This document shows, piece by piece, positions 1 through 8,262 of a stretch of DNA of 64,000 nt. Within the stretch, counting starts at the first letter, position 1. Each line of letters opens with the position of its first letter. The stretch is from Flavobacteriales bacterium (GTDB taxonomy: Bacteria; Bacteroidota; Bacteroidia; Flavobacteriales_C; GCA-002722245), in the NCBI GenBank assembly GCA_023251095.1, contig JAHEZL010000002.1, forward strand, positions 1 through 64,000, given 5' to 3'. The position numbers and the translations under genes are program-made. The notes beneath the pieces were generated by a model. It worked only from the letters and a program-made list of their open reading frames with translations. It was not told the origin of the DNA and did no database searches.

Positions 1-235
1 AGCATTGCGATCGGGCTTTTTGCCTTATGACGATTGATTGTTTTGCTCCTTTCTCTTTTTCCTTCTGTTTATTCTACGAACAAATCAATTTTTATTCGTT
101 TGCACAAACATAGGATGACGGAGTGTGGGCTTTAGGAAATGGGCCGCTAACTTCGTGCGAAGGCCCGAGCCAAGAGGCGGGCGTGTGTGAGGTTTTTCGT
201 GTGGCGGCAGCATCTCTTGGCTCTTGACTTTTTTG

Positions 236-265
236 CTTACTTTTTTTGTCAAGAAAAAAAGTAAG
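236..265. repeat. Perfect inverted repeat, 12-bp stem and 6-nt loop
   Basis: The arms 236-247 and 254-265 are exact reverse complements (CTTACTTTTTTT), separated by GTCAAG. A second small hairpin, CTTCTT/AAGAAG with a TGAA loop, follows at about 272-287. The paired A/T-rich arms could act as a terminator in either direction. The unusual primary sequence is more like a mobile or dispersed repeat unit. No other copy occurs in this window. Confidence 0.7.
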
Positions 266-354
266 TCTTTGCTTCTTTGAAAAGAAGACAAAATTTATTT
301 TCAAATCATAAAATATTCCCTCTTTTCAACAACCTTTTCTGCAAAAATATCGTT

Positions 355-362
355 TATATTTG
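355..362 (+). promoter_or_regulatory. Likely promoter -7 element of the nuo operon
   Basis: TATATTTG matches the Bacteroidota -7 consensus TAnnTTTG exactly. A clear TTTG -33 box is not present at the ideal spacing; the nearest candidate is a TTTT run at 335-338. The predicted transcript would have a leader of about 55-60 nt before the nuoA ATG. Confidence 0.5.
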
Positions 363-425
363 CCCAAGAGCGGGAGATTTTTTTTACACTTGGGACTTCA
401 ATAACAATTCAAAACAACTTTGACA

Positions 426-800
426 ATGAATAGCACGCCTGTTGATTACTTGCCAATTTTAATGCAATTCGTAGTAATAATGGGCTTTGTAGGCGCAACG
501 ATTGTTGCTACCCACTTCCTCGGACCGAAAAGAAAAACTGCTGATAAGCTCGAAACCTTTGAGTGCGGAATTGAAGTTCATGGAAATGCCCGAACCCCTT
601 TTTCCATAAAATATTTTTTAGTAGCCATCTTATTTGTGCTCTTCGACGTGGAAATCATCTTCATGTTCCCCTGGGCAGTAAACTTTAAAGAAAACATTGT
701 TAACGGAATGGACGCCTTTTGGGAAATGTTGATTTTCCTTTCGGCAGTGTTGTTAGGCTTTATTTACGTGATTAAAAAAGGAATTTTAAAATGGGAGTAG
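426..800 (+). CDS. nuoA: NADH-quinone oxidoreductase subunit A
   Basis: Small membrane subunit of proton-pumping complex I, 124 residues with three predicted helices at about 10-32, 60-82 and 92-114. The conserved loop between helices 1 and 2 contains the ECGIE motif typical of NuoA/ND3. A TTG lies two codons upstream, but the ATG at 426 is preferred because it gives the usual short N-terminus. First gene of the 14-gene operon; the stop overlaps the nuoB start by 10 nt, which points to coupled translation. Confidence 0.95.
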   Translation: MNSTPVDYLPILMQFVVIMGFVGATIVATHFLGPKRKTADKLETFECGIEVHGNARTPFSIKYFLVAILFVLFDVEIIFMFPWAVNFKENIVNGMDAFWEMLIFLSAVLLGFIYVIKKGILKWE

Positions 801-1342
801 ATAATAAAGTAAATATCGTTGCTGCTCCTGAAGGACACAGCGAGCCTGGATTTTTTGCCACTTCTCTGGACAAAGCAGTTGGCTTGGCAAGAAAAAACTC
901 CATCTGGCCTTTGCCTTTCGCCACTTCCTGTTGCGGAATTGAATTTATGGCTACGATGGCTTCCAATTACGACATGGCGCGTTTCGGCGCCGAGAGATTA
1001 AGCTTCTCTCCACGTCAGGCCGACTTGCTGATGGTAATGGGAACCATTTCCAAAAAAATGGGTCCGGTTGTAAAACAGGTTTATCTGCAAATGGCCGAAC
1101 CACGCTGGGTAATTGCTGTGGGCGCCTGCGCATCAAGCGGTGGTATTTTTGATACTTACAGCGTACTGCAAGGAATCGACAAAGTTGTGCCGGTTGACGT
1201 TTACGTACCCGGTTGTCCTCCCCGACCGGAACAAATCATTGATGGCTTAATGCGCATTCAGGATTTAATCGGTAACGAATCATTAAGAAGAAGAAACTCC
1301 CCGGAATACAAAGCCCTTTTAGCATCTTATGGAATCGAATAA
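791..1342 (+). CDS. nuoB: NADH-quinone oxidoreductase subunit B
   Basis: Peripheral-arm subunit that carries the terminal [4Fe-4S] cluster N2, which passes electrons to quinone. The four ligands are visible: the adjacent pair C47-C48 in TSCCGIE, C113 in GACASSGG and C142 in GCPPRPE. Length 183 residues, as usual for the family. It overlaps nuoA by 10 nt and nuoC by 14 nt, so the three genes are tightly coupled. Confidence 0.97.
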   Translation: MGVDNKVNIVAAPEGHSEPGFFATSLDKAVGLARKNSIWPLPFATSCCGIEFMATMASNYDMARFGAERLSFSPRQADLLMVMGTISKKMGPVVKQVYLQMAEPRWVIAVGACASSGGIFDTYSVLQGIDKVVPVDVYVPGCPPRPEQIIDGLMRIQDLIGNESLRRRNSPEYKALLASYGIE

Positions 1343-1832
1343 CGCTGAACACACCAAAATTGTTGAAGCGCTTAACTCCCGCTTTGCATCAAGCATCAAA
1401 GAAATGGGCGAACCTTATGGGGAATTGACTATTTCGGTTGATAGCTCTAACATCAAAAACATCATTGCTTTTTTAGCGAGCGAAGAAATGGGCTTTTCCT
1501 ATTTAACAGATCTTTGCGGAATGCACTACGATACTACCGATGAACTCGGTGTGGTTTACCACATTCATAATTTATACACCAACACCCGCATCCGTTTAAA
1601 AACACGTATGCCCAAAGCAAAACCCGAAATTGATTCTATGGTTTCCCTTTTCAGATCGGCCAACTGGCAGGAAAGAGAAACTTATGATTTCTATGGAATC
1701 ATTTTCAAAGGTCATCCTGATTTGAGAAGAATTTTGAACATGGATGAAATGGATTATTTCCCGATGCGCAAGGAATATGCTTTAGAAGACGGAACGCGTA
1801 CCGATAAGAACGACACAATGTTTGGCCGATAA
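1329..1832 (+). CDS. nuoC: NADH-quinone oxidoreductase subunit C (30 kDa)
   Basis: Structural subunit of the complex I connecting module, 167 residues. The family signature [21 protein letters not shown] is present near the C-terminus. It is a separate gene from nuoD, unlike the fused NuoCD of enterobacteria. The start ATG lies inside the 3' end of nuoB; the gap to nuoD is 11 nt. Confidence 0.96.
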   Translation: MESNNAEHTKIVEALNSRFASSIKEMGEPYGELTISVDSSNIKNIIAFLASEEMGFSYLTDLCGMHYDTTDELGVVYHIHNLYTNTRIRLKTRMPKAKPEIDSMVSLFRSANWQERETYDFYGIIFKGHPDLRRILNMDEMDYFPMRKEYALEDGTRTDKNDTMFGR

Positions 1833-1843
1833 AATAAAGAACA

Positions 1844-3040
1844 ATGATTGAAAGCATCAACGATAAAATAAGCGGCGAGAATTATAACACCATAAATCTC
1901 GGTCCAACACATCCTGCTACTCACGGTATATTCCAGAACGTGTTAACAATGGATGGAGAAAAAATCATTCGTGCCGAATCAACTGTAGGATATATTCACC
2001 GTGCATTTGAAAAAATTGCGGAACGTCGTCCATACAATCAGATTACTCCGCTTACCGATCGTTTGAACTACTGCTCCGCCCCTATCAACAACATGGGTTG
2101 GGAAATGACCGTGGAAAAATTACTGGGCGTACAAACTCCTAAACGTGTGGATTACATGCGTGTCATCATCATGGAATTGGCGCGAATTGCCGACCACGTG
2201 ATTTGCAATTCGATTTTAGCTGTAGACTGTGGTGCTTTAACCGGCTTCACTTACATCTTCCAACAAAGAGAAAAAATTTACGAAATATTTGAAGGCATCT
2301 GCGGAGCGCGATTGACTACCAACATTGGTAGAATCGGCGGTTTCGAAAGAGACTTCAGCGATAAAACCTGGAAGCAGATCAAAGATTTCCTGGTGGATTT
2401 CCCTAAGGCTTTCCGTGAATACGAAGCATTGGTAAACCGCAACAGAATCTTTATGGATCGTACGATTGGTACCGGTCCAATGTCTCCTGAACTGGCCTTG
2501 AACTACGGCTTTACCGGTCCGAATTTGCGCGCTACTGGTTTAGATTACGACGTGCGTGTTATGAACCCTTATTCTTCTTACCAGGATTTTGATTTCACTA
2601 TTCCTGTAGGAAAACAAGGCGACAGCTACGACAGATATATGGTGCGCAGCGCAGAGATGTGGAACAGCATCAGCATCATACAACAAGCGATGGATAAAAT
2701 GCCGGAAGGACCTTACCACGCTGATGTTCCTGAATTTTACCTGCCTCCGAAAGAAGACGTTTATACCAAAATGGAAGCTTTGATTTATCACTTCAAAATA
2801 GTGATGGGTGAATCGAAAGTGCCGATTGGCGAAGTATATCATTCAGTAGAAGGTGCCAACGGTGAATTAGGTTTTTACCTGGTGAGCGACGGCGGACGAA
2901 CTCCTTATCGTTTGCATTTCCGCCGACCGTGTTTCATCACTTATCAGGCTTACGCAAAAATGATTGAGGGTTCTGTATTGTCAGACGCCATCATCACCAT
3001 GAGTAGTTTAAATGTTATTGCAGGCGAATTAGATGCTTAA
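1844..3040 (+). CDS. nuoD: NADH-quinone oxidoreductase subunit D (49 kDa)
   Basis: Subunit that forms the quinone pocket together with NuoB; related to the large subunit of [NiFe] hydrogenases. 398 residues. The HPATHG motif near residue 24 carries the conserved quinone-pocket histidine. The central region and the C-terminal stretch around DGGRTPYRLHFRRPC are typical. The stop is 5 nt before nuoE. Confidence 0.97.
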   Translation: MIESINDKISGENYNTINLGPTHPATHGIFQNVLTMDGEKIIRAESTVGYIHRAFEKIAERRPYNQITPLTDRLNYCSAPINNMGWEMTVEKLLGVQTPKRVDYMRVIIMELARIADHVICNSILAVDCGALTGFTYIFQQREKIYEIFEGICGARLTTNIGRIGGFERDFSDKTWKQIKDFLVDFPKAFREYEALVNRNRIFMDRTIGTGPMSPELALNYGFTGPNLRATGLDYDVRVMNPYSSYQDFDFTIPVGKQGDSYDRYMVRSAEMWNSISIIQQAMDKMPEGPYHADVPEFYLPPKEDVYTKMEALIYHFKIVMGESKVPIGEVYHSVEGANGELGFYLVSDGGRTPYRLHFRRPCFITYQAYAKMIEGSVLSDAIITMSSLNVIAGELDA

Positions 3041-3045
3041 AAAAT

Positions 3046-3591
3046 ATGAGTAAACCAATCACCATAAAATTTTCCGACGCGTCTCTGGCAGAGATTCATA
3101 AGATCATGAGCCGCTATCCTGAAGGAAAACACAAATCGGCTTTGCTTCCTGTATTGCACATCGCACAGGCTGAATTCGACGGATGGCTGAGTGCCGAAAC
3201 AATGGACTTAGTCGCTTCCGTTTTAAAAATACAATCGATTGAAGTTTATGAAGTAGCTTCTTTCTATTCCATGTTCCACCTCGCTCCTGTTGGAAATTGC
3301 GTGTTCGACGTTTGTCGTACTTCTTCCTGCTGGGCGCGCGGAGCCGATGATATCATCAAACACATTGGAAAAAGATTGAACATCAAACCGGGAGAAACTA
3401 CTGAAGACGGAATGTTCACTTTAAAAGCAGTTGAATGTTTGGGAAGCTGTGGAACAGCGCCAATGCTGCAATGCGGAGCGTCCTTCCATGAAAATCTTAC
3501 TCCGGAAAAAGTAGATGCTTTAATTGAAAGCTACAAAGCTGAAGGAAAAAGAAAAAGTTATACCGACAGAGATTATAAAAACACATTATAA
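3046..3591 (+). CDS. nuoE: NADH-quinone oxidoreductase subunit E
   Basis: Thioredoxin-like subunit of the NADH dehydrogenase module, binding [2Fe-2S] cluster N1a through C90, C95, C131 and C135 (CRTSSC and CLGSC). 181 residues, normal for NuoE. The C-terminal tail after residue 150 is lysine-rich and less conserved. Followed by nuoF after a 14-nt gap containing AAGGAGCG, one of the few Shine-Dalgarno-like sequences in the operon. Confidence 0.96.
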   Translation: MSKPITIKFSDASLAEIHKIMSRYPEGKHKSALLPVLHIAQAEFDGWLSAETMDLVASVLKIQSIEVYEVASFYSMFHLAPVGNCVFDVCRTSSCWARGADDIIKHIGKRLNIKPGETTEDGMFTLKAVECLGSCGTAPMLQCGASFHENLTPEKVDALIESYKAEGKRKSYTDRDYKNTL

Positions 3592-3605
3592 AGGAGCGAA
3601 AAATA

Positions 3606-4907
3606 ATGGGTAAAAAATTACTAATACAAGACGACAAAGTTCCGGGAATTCACACTTTAGAAGTATACCGCCAACGCGGTGGATATGCTTCCGTTGAAAA
3701 AGCTGTGAAAACAATGACTCCTGAAGCGATTGTTGAAGAGGTTAAAAAATCAGGATTGCGTGGTCGTGGAGGAGCAGGATTTCCAACAGGAATGAAATGG
3801 AGTTTCTTAGCAAAGCCCGAAGGTGTTGCGCGTTACTTGGTTTGCAACGCCGATGAATCGGAACCGGGAACTTTCAAAGACAGATATTTAATGGAAAAAA
3901 TTCCTCATCTTTTGATTGAAGGAATGATTACTTCCAGCTTCGCGCTAGGCGCAAAAACTTCTTACATATATATCCGCGGTGAATATTTTTATGTAGCGCG
4001 TATTTTAGAAGCTGCTATTGATGAGGCTTACGCTGCAGGATATTTAGGAAAAAATATTTTAGGAACTGATTACTCTCTCGATTTATATGTTCAGGTTGGA
4101 GCAGGTGCTTACATCTGCGGTGAAGAAACTGCTTTGCTGGAATCACTGGAAGGCAAAAGAGGTAACCCTCGCATCAAGCCACCATTTCCGGCTATTGCTG
4201 GTTTATATGGTTGTCCGACTGTGGTAAACAATGTTGAAACCATTGCTGCTGTTGTACCTATAATAAATATGGGAGGTGACGAATATGCTAAAATCGGTGT
4301 TGGAAAAAGCACTGGAACAAAATTGATTTCTGCATCCGGCCACATCAATAATCCTGGTGTTTACGAAATTGAACTAGGCTTGCCTGTTGAAGAGTTTATA
4401 TACTCCAACGAGTACTGCGGAGGCATCTGGAAAAATAAAAAAATGAAGGCGGTGGTAGCAGGAGGTTCTTCTGTACCTATTTTGCCAACCGATTTAATAT
4501 TAAAAACCGCCAAAGGTGAACCGCGCTTAATGAGCTATGAATCATTGAGTGATGGCGGCTTTGTAAGTGGTTCCATGCTGGGTTCAGGCGGATTTATCGT
4601 GTACGATGAAGACACCAGCATCCCGATGAACTTATATACTTTCAACCGTTTTTACCACCACGAAAGCTGCGGACAATGTTCGCCTTGCCGTGAAGGAACA
4701 GGCTGGATGGAGAAAATTGCGCACAGAATTGTGGAAGGTCATGGCAAACCAACTGACGTTGATTTGTTGTGGGACATACAAAAACGAATTGAAGGAAATA
4801 CCATTTGTCCACTGGGAGATGCTGCGGCATGGCCTGTTGCAAGTGCTATCCGTCACTTCCGTCATGAGTTTGAAGCATTGATACCAAAAACAGCAGTAGC
4901 ACATTAA
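3606..4907 (+). CDS. nuoF: NADH-quinone oxidoreductase subunit F (NADH and FMN binding)
   Basis: Flavoprotein that oxidises NADH, 433 residues. The glycine-rich GRGGAGFPTG at about 53-62 binds FMN, and GAGAYICGEETALL at about 165-178 belongs to the nucleotide-binding region. Cluster N3 ligands are C355, C358 and C361 in ESCGQCSPC plus C401 in TICPLGD. A purine-rich AAAGGAGCG sits about 8 nt before the ATG. Confidence 0.97.
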   Translation: MGKKLLIQDDKVPGIHTLEVYRQRGGYASVEKAVKTMTPEAIVEEVKKSGLRGRGGAGFPTGMKWSFLAKPEGVARYLVCNADESEPGTFKDRYLMEKIPHLLIEGMITSSFALGAKTSYIYIRGEYFYVARILEAAIDEAYAAGYLGKNILGTDYSLDLYVQVGAGAYICGEETALLESLEGKRGNPRIKPPFPAIAGLYGCPTVVNNVETIAAVVPIINMGGDEYAKIGVGKSTGTKLISASGHINNPGVYEIELGLPVEEFIYSNEYCGGIWKNKKMKAVVAGGSSVPILPTDLILKTAKGEPRLMSYESLSDGGFVSGSMLGSGGFIVYDEDTSIPMNLYTFNRFYHHESCGQCSPCREGTGWMEKIAHRIVEGHGKPTDVDLLWDIQKRIEGNTICPLGDAAAWPVASAIRHFRHEFEALIPKTAVAH

Positions 4908-4920
4908 AAGAATATAAAGA

Positions 4921-5868
4921 ATGGCAAAGGTTACTATAGATGGTCATACAGTAGAAGTTCCCGACGGAACCACTATTCTTCAGGCGGCCCGTGCGATAGG
5001 CGGTGAAGTTGCTCCTCCTACCATGTGTTATCACTCCAAGCTGAAAACCAGCGGAGGGTATTGTCGTACCTGCATCGTAAAGGTGAGCAAGGGTTCTGAT
5101 AAAGATCCTCGTCCGATGCCGAAACTGGTGGCTTCCTGCCGTACTGCGGTGATGGATGGAATGGAAGTGCAAAACAATACTTCTCCGGAAGTTTTGGATG
5201 CAAGAAAAGGTGTGGTGGAGTTTTTATTGATGAACCATCCTCTGGATTGTCCGATTTGTGATCAGGCCGGAGAATGTCATTTACAAGATTTAGGTTACGA
5301 CAACGGTGGTGAAAAAACCCGTTTCGATTTTGAAAGAAGGACTTTTGAAAGAAAAGATATAGGCGACAAAATTCAATTGCATATGAATCGCTGCATCCTT
5401 TGTTACCGCTGCGTTAAAGTGGCCGATCAATTGTGCGACGGGCGTGTTCACGGCGTGATGAACAGAGGAGATGTTTCTGAAATTTCTACTTATATAGAAA
5501 ATGCTATCGACAATGATTTCTCCGGAAACATGATCGATGTTTGTCCGGTTGGAGCTTTAACCGACAAAACCTTCCGTTTCAAAAGCAGAGTTTGGTTTAC
5601 AAAGCCAATGGACGCACACAGAGATTGTAAAAAATGTTCGGGTAAAGTTACCCTTTGGGATAAAGGCGACGAGGTTTTACGTGTTACCGGCCGTAAAGAT
5701 CAATGGGGAGAAAACGAAGAATGGATTTGCAACGATTGCCGTTTCGAACACAAAAAATCCAGTGACTGGGTAATTGAAGGTCCGCGCAAAATCGACCGTC
5801 ATTCTGTTATCTCTGCGAATCACTACATGAAATTAGGAGTGCCTCATTACAAAAAGCTTGAAAAATAA
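4921..5868 (+). CDS. nuoG: NADH-quinone oxidoreductase subunit G, short form
   Basis: Iron-sulfur subunit that carries electrons through the peripheral arm. At 315 residues it is about a third of the proteobacterial protein. It has the ferredoxin [2Fe-2S] site (C36, C48, C51, C73), the His-Cys cluster N5 (H106, C110, C113, C119) and N4 (C158, C161, C164, C208). A further CxxC pair (C236/C239 and C270/C273) follows. The long molybdopterin-oxidoreductase-like C-terminal domain is absent. The frame is intact, and short NuoG proteins are normal in Bacteroidota, so this is not a truncation. The TAA overlaps the nuoH ATG by one base. Confidence 0.95.
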   Translation: MAKVTIDGHTVEVPDGTTILQAARAIGGEVAPPTMCYHSKLKTSGGYCRTCIVKVSKGSDKDPRPMPKLVASCRTAVMDGMEVQNNTSPEVLDARKGVVEFLLMNHPLDCPICDQAGECHLQDLGYDNGGEKTRFDFERRTFERKDIGDKIQLHMNRCILCYRCVKVADQLCDGRVHGVMNRGDVSEISTYIENAIDNDFSGNMIDVCPVGALTDKTFRFKSRVWFTKPMDAHRDCKKCSGKVTLWDKGDEVLRVTGRKDQWGENEEWICNDCRFEHKKSSDWVIEGPRKIDRHSVISANHYMKLGVPHYKKLEK

Positions 5869-6893
5869 TGGAATTAACTGAACTCATATTTAAAGGGATA
5901 TTAGTTGTTATCATATTCGCGATAACTCTGGTGGCTGCTCTATATTCTACTTTCGCAGAAAGAAAAATTTCAGCGGTTTTACAAGATAGAATCGGTCCGA
6001 ACAGAGCAGGGCCTTTCGGTTTGCTTCAGCCTTTGGCTGATGGGGTTAAGATGTTTATGAAGGAAGAAATTATTCCTACGAGCTCCAGTAAATGGTTATT
6101 TATTTTAGCGCCTTGTTTGGCGATGATCACCGCCGGAATGTCAAGCGCAGTAATGCCTTGGGGAGGAAACCTCATCATTGATGGTGAAACTTATGCATTA
6201 CAAGTTGCCGACATTAACATTGGTATTTTATACATTTTGGGAATCACCTCTGTAGGTATCTACGGAATCATGATTGGTGGTTGGGCGTCCGACAACAAGT
6301 ACTCTTTATTAGGCGCAATTCGTGCTTCATCTCAAATGATTTCTTACGAGTTGGCAATGGGACTTTCAGTAATCGCGGTGGTAATGATGACGGGCGATTT
6401 GAGCATCAACGAAATTGTTAAAGGTCAGCCTGGCGGACACTGGAATGTGTTTTACCAACCTTTGGGCTTCATCATCTTTTTGATTTGTGCTTTTGCCGAA
6501 ACCAACCGCGCACCTTTCGATTTACCTGAGTGCGAAACGGAGTTGATCGGTGGCTACCATACAGAGTACAGCTCCATGAAATTAGGCTTCTTCCTCTTTG
6601 CGGAATATATCAATATGTTTGTTTCCTGCGCCTTGGTTGCTGCAGTATATTTCGGAGGCTACAACATGCCGTTTATCAATAGCATGGGCTGGTCACCAAA
6701 TACCGTTACCATTGTTGGAACTGCTTGTTTCTTCCTGAAAATTGCATTTGGTATTTTCTTCTTTATGTGGGTACGCTGGACTTTACCACGTTTCCGCTAC
6801 GATCAACTGATGAGATTAGGATGGCAGATTTTAATTCCGCTCTCTATTATAAATGTGATATTGACCGGTTTGGGAATTATTGTTTTTAAATAA
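5868..6893 (+). CDS. nuoH: NADH-quinone oxidoreductase subunit H
   Basis: Membrane subunit that joins the peripheral arm and forms the quinone entry channel, 341 residues with about eight to nine helices. The motif AERKISAVLQDRIGPNRAGPFG at residues about 30-51 and the loop EINRAPFD-type sequence (AETNRAPFDLPECETEL) are family hallmarks. Start overlaps the nuoG stop by one base (TAATG). The stop is 7 nt before the preferred nuoI start. Confidence 0.97.
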   Translation: MELTELIFKGILVVIIFAITLVAALYSTFAERKISAVLQDRIGPNRAGPFGLLQPLADGVKMFMKEEIIPTSSSKWLFILAPCLAMITAGMSSAVMPWGGNLIIDGETYALQVADINIGILYILGITSVGIYGIMIGGWASDNKYSLLGAIRASSQMISYELAMGLSVIAVVMMTGDLSINEIVKGQPGGHWNVFYQPLGFIIFLICAFAETNRAPFDLPECETELIGGYHTEYSSMKLGFFLFAEYINMFVSCALVAAVYFGGYNMPFINSMGWSPNTVTIVGTACFFLKIAFGIFFFMWVRWTLPRFRYDQLMRLGWQILIPLSIINVILTGLGIIVFK

Positions 6894-6900
6894 AAACGAA

Positions 6901-7428
6901 ATGAAGGCATTAACCAATAGATCAAAAATAGCGGTAGATAAAGAGTATACCTTTATGGAAAGGCTTTATTTTCCTGCGATTATCAAAGGGATGATGATCA
7001 CCATCAGCCATTTGCTAAAGAAAAAAGCAACGCTGAGATATCCTGAAGTACAAAAAGAATTTGCTCCGGTTTATCGCGGGAAACACGTGTTGAAGCGCGA
7101 TGAAAAAGGTGCTGAAAACTGCACTGCCTGCGGATTGTGCGCCGTTGCTTGTCCGGCTGAAGCCATCACCATGACTGCCGCTGAACGCAAAAAAGGAGAA
7201 GAAGGAAAATACCGTGAAGAGAAATATGCTGAGGTTTACGAAATCAATATGCTGCGTTGCATCTTCTGCGGATTGTGCGAAGAAGCTTGTCCGAAAGAAG
7301 CCATTTTCCTCACCGACGAGATTGTAAAAACAAGTTACGACAGACAGGATTTTGTTTACGGAAAAGACCGTTTGGTTGAAGACATGAACAAAAGAATAGA
7401 TATCACTAAAAGACAAAAAAAATATTAG
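6901..7428 (+). CDS. nuoI: NADH-quinone oxidoreductase subunit I
   Basis: Ferredoxin-like subunit with two [4Fe-4S] clusters, N6a and N6b. Ligands counted from the ATG at 6901 are C74, C77, C80, C84 and C120, C123, C126, C130. 175 residues. A TTG at 6880 would add seven residues and overlap nuoH; the ATG is preferred. The N-terminal segment about residues 18-38 is the amphipathic helix that docks on the membrane arm. Confidence 0.95.
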   Translation: MKALTNRSKIAVDKEYTFMERLYFPAIIKGMMITISHLLKKKATLRYPEVQKEFAPVYRGKHVLKRDEKGAENCTACGLCAVACPAEAITMTAAERKKGEEGKYREEKYAEVYEINMLRCIFCGLCEEACPKEAIFLTDEIVKTSYDRQDFVYGKDRLVEDMNKRIDITKRQKKY

Positions 7429-7429
7429 A

Positions 7430-7918
7430 ATGTTAGAATACGTTTTTTACATCCTCGCAGCAATATCCATCGTTTGTGCACTCATGATGGTTGTTTCTAA
7501 AAATCCGATTCACAGTGTTTTGTTTTTGATTGCGACTTTCTTTTCCATCGCCGGGCACTTCGTTATTTTAAATGCGCATTTCCTTGCCATCGTGCAAATC
7601 ATAGTATACACAGGCGCCATCATGGTGTTGTTCCTTTACGTGATCATGTTGCTCAACCTGAATAAATCTACAGAAAGTTCAAAACCAACTTTAGTGAAAA
7701 TAGCTGCAGTGGTTTCAGCGGGATTGTTATTTCTGGTGATGCTGGCTTCTTTCAAAGAAAGTGTTGATTTGAAAATTGTGGATACTGCCGACGGATTGGG
7801 CTCTGTAAAAAATTTAGGTAAAGTATTGTTTTCTGAATATCTGCTTCCTTTTGAAGCGAGTTCAGTATTGTTCCTTTCAGCAATGGCGGGATCGGTTTTA
7901 TTAGCAAAAAAGAAATAA
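7430..7918 (+). CDS. nuoJ: NADH-quinone oxidoreductase subunit J
   Basis: Membrane-arm subunit (ND6 family), 162 residues with five predicted helices. The third helix carries the conserved VQIIVYTGAIMVLFLYVIMLL segment with the pi-bulge YTGAIMVL, important for coupling in complex I. Starts one base after the nuoI stop. Confidence 0.95.
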   Translation: MLEYVFYILAAISIVCALMMVVSKNPIHSVLFLIATFFSIAGHFVILNAHFLAIVQIIVYTGAIMVLFLYVIMLLNLNKSTESSKPTLVKIAAVVSAGLLFLVMLASFKESVDLKIVDTADGLGSVKNLGKVLFSEYLLPFEASSVLFLSAMAGSVLLAKKK

Positions 7919-7925
7919 GAAAAGT

Positions 7926-8255
7926 ATGAACGAAATTACTTCCACGATACAAGTTGTGCCTTTGGAATACTACATTTTCCTTAGTGTTACGCTTTTCAGT
8001 ATTGGTGTTTTGGGGATGTTGATCCGCAGAAATGCCATCATCGCTTTCATGTCGATTGAGTTAATGCTCAATGCAGTAAACTTATTAATGGTTGCGTTTT
8101 CTGCTTTCCGCGGAGATGCAAAAGGTCAGGTATTTGTGTTTTTCATTATGGTAGTGGCCGCTGCGGAAGTCGCGATTGGCCTAGCCATCCTAACGATGAT
8201 ACACCACAACAGAGGTTCTGTTGATATCAATGCATTGAATAAATTAAAATGGTAG
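7926..8255 (+). CDS. nuoK: NADH-quinone oxidoreductase subunit K
   Basis: Three-helix membrane subunit (ND4L), 109 residues. The buried glutamates of the proton path are visible in SIELMLNAVNLL (helix 2) and VVAAAEVAIGLAI (helix 3). Gap of 7 nt to nuoJ and 7 nt to the nuoL ATG. Confidence 0.96.
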   Translation: MNEITSTIQVVPLEYYIFLSVTLFSIGVLGMLIRRNAIIAFMSIELMLNAVNLLMVAFSAFRGDAKGQVFVFFIMVVAAAEVAIGLAILTMIHHNRGSVDINALNKLKW

Positions 8256-8262
8256 TTTGCAA

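Larger units (their letters stand above)
1..425. other. Non-coding region upstream of nuoA
   Basis: No convincing gene lies here. The short reading frames on the minus strand are low-complexity and have no recognisable domain. The stretch about 85-300 has a composition unlike the neighbouring genes, with a G/C-rich middle flanked by A/T tracts, and ends in the hairpin described separately. It looks like a copy of a dispersed intergenic repeat. The last 70 bases hold the nuo promoter. Confidence 0.6.

Noticed and set aside
85-304. Two overlapping minus-strand frames of about 70 residues
   Set aside because: They are low-complexity, overlap in different frames of the same hairpin-bearing DNA and have no known domain. 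They are better explained as repeat sequence.
4921-5868. NuoG as a truncated pseudogene
   Set aside because: Frame and cluster ligands are complete, spacing to nuoH is exact, and short NuoG is the normal Bacteroidota form.
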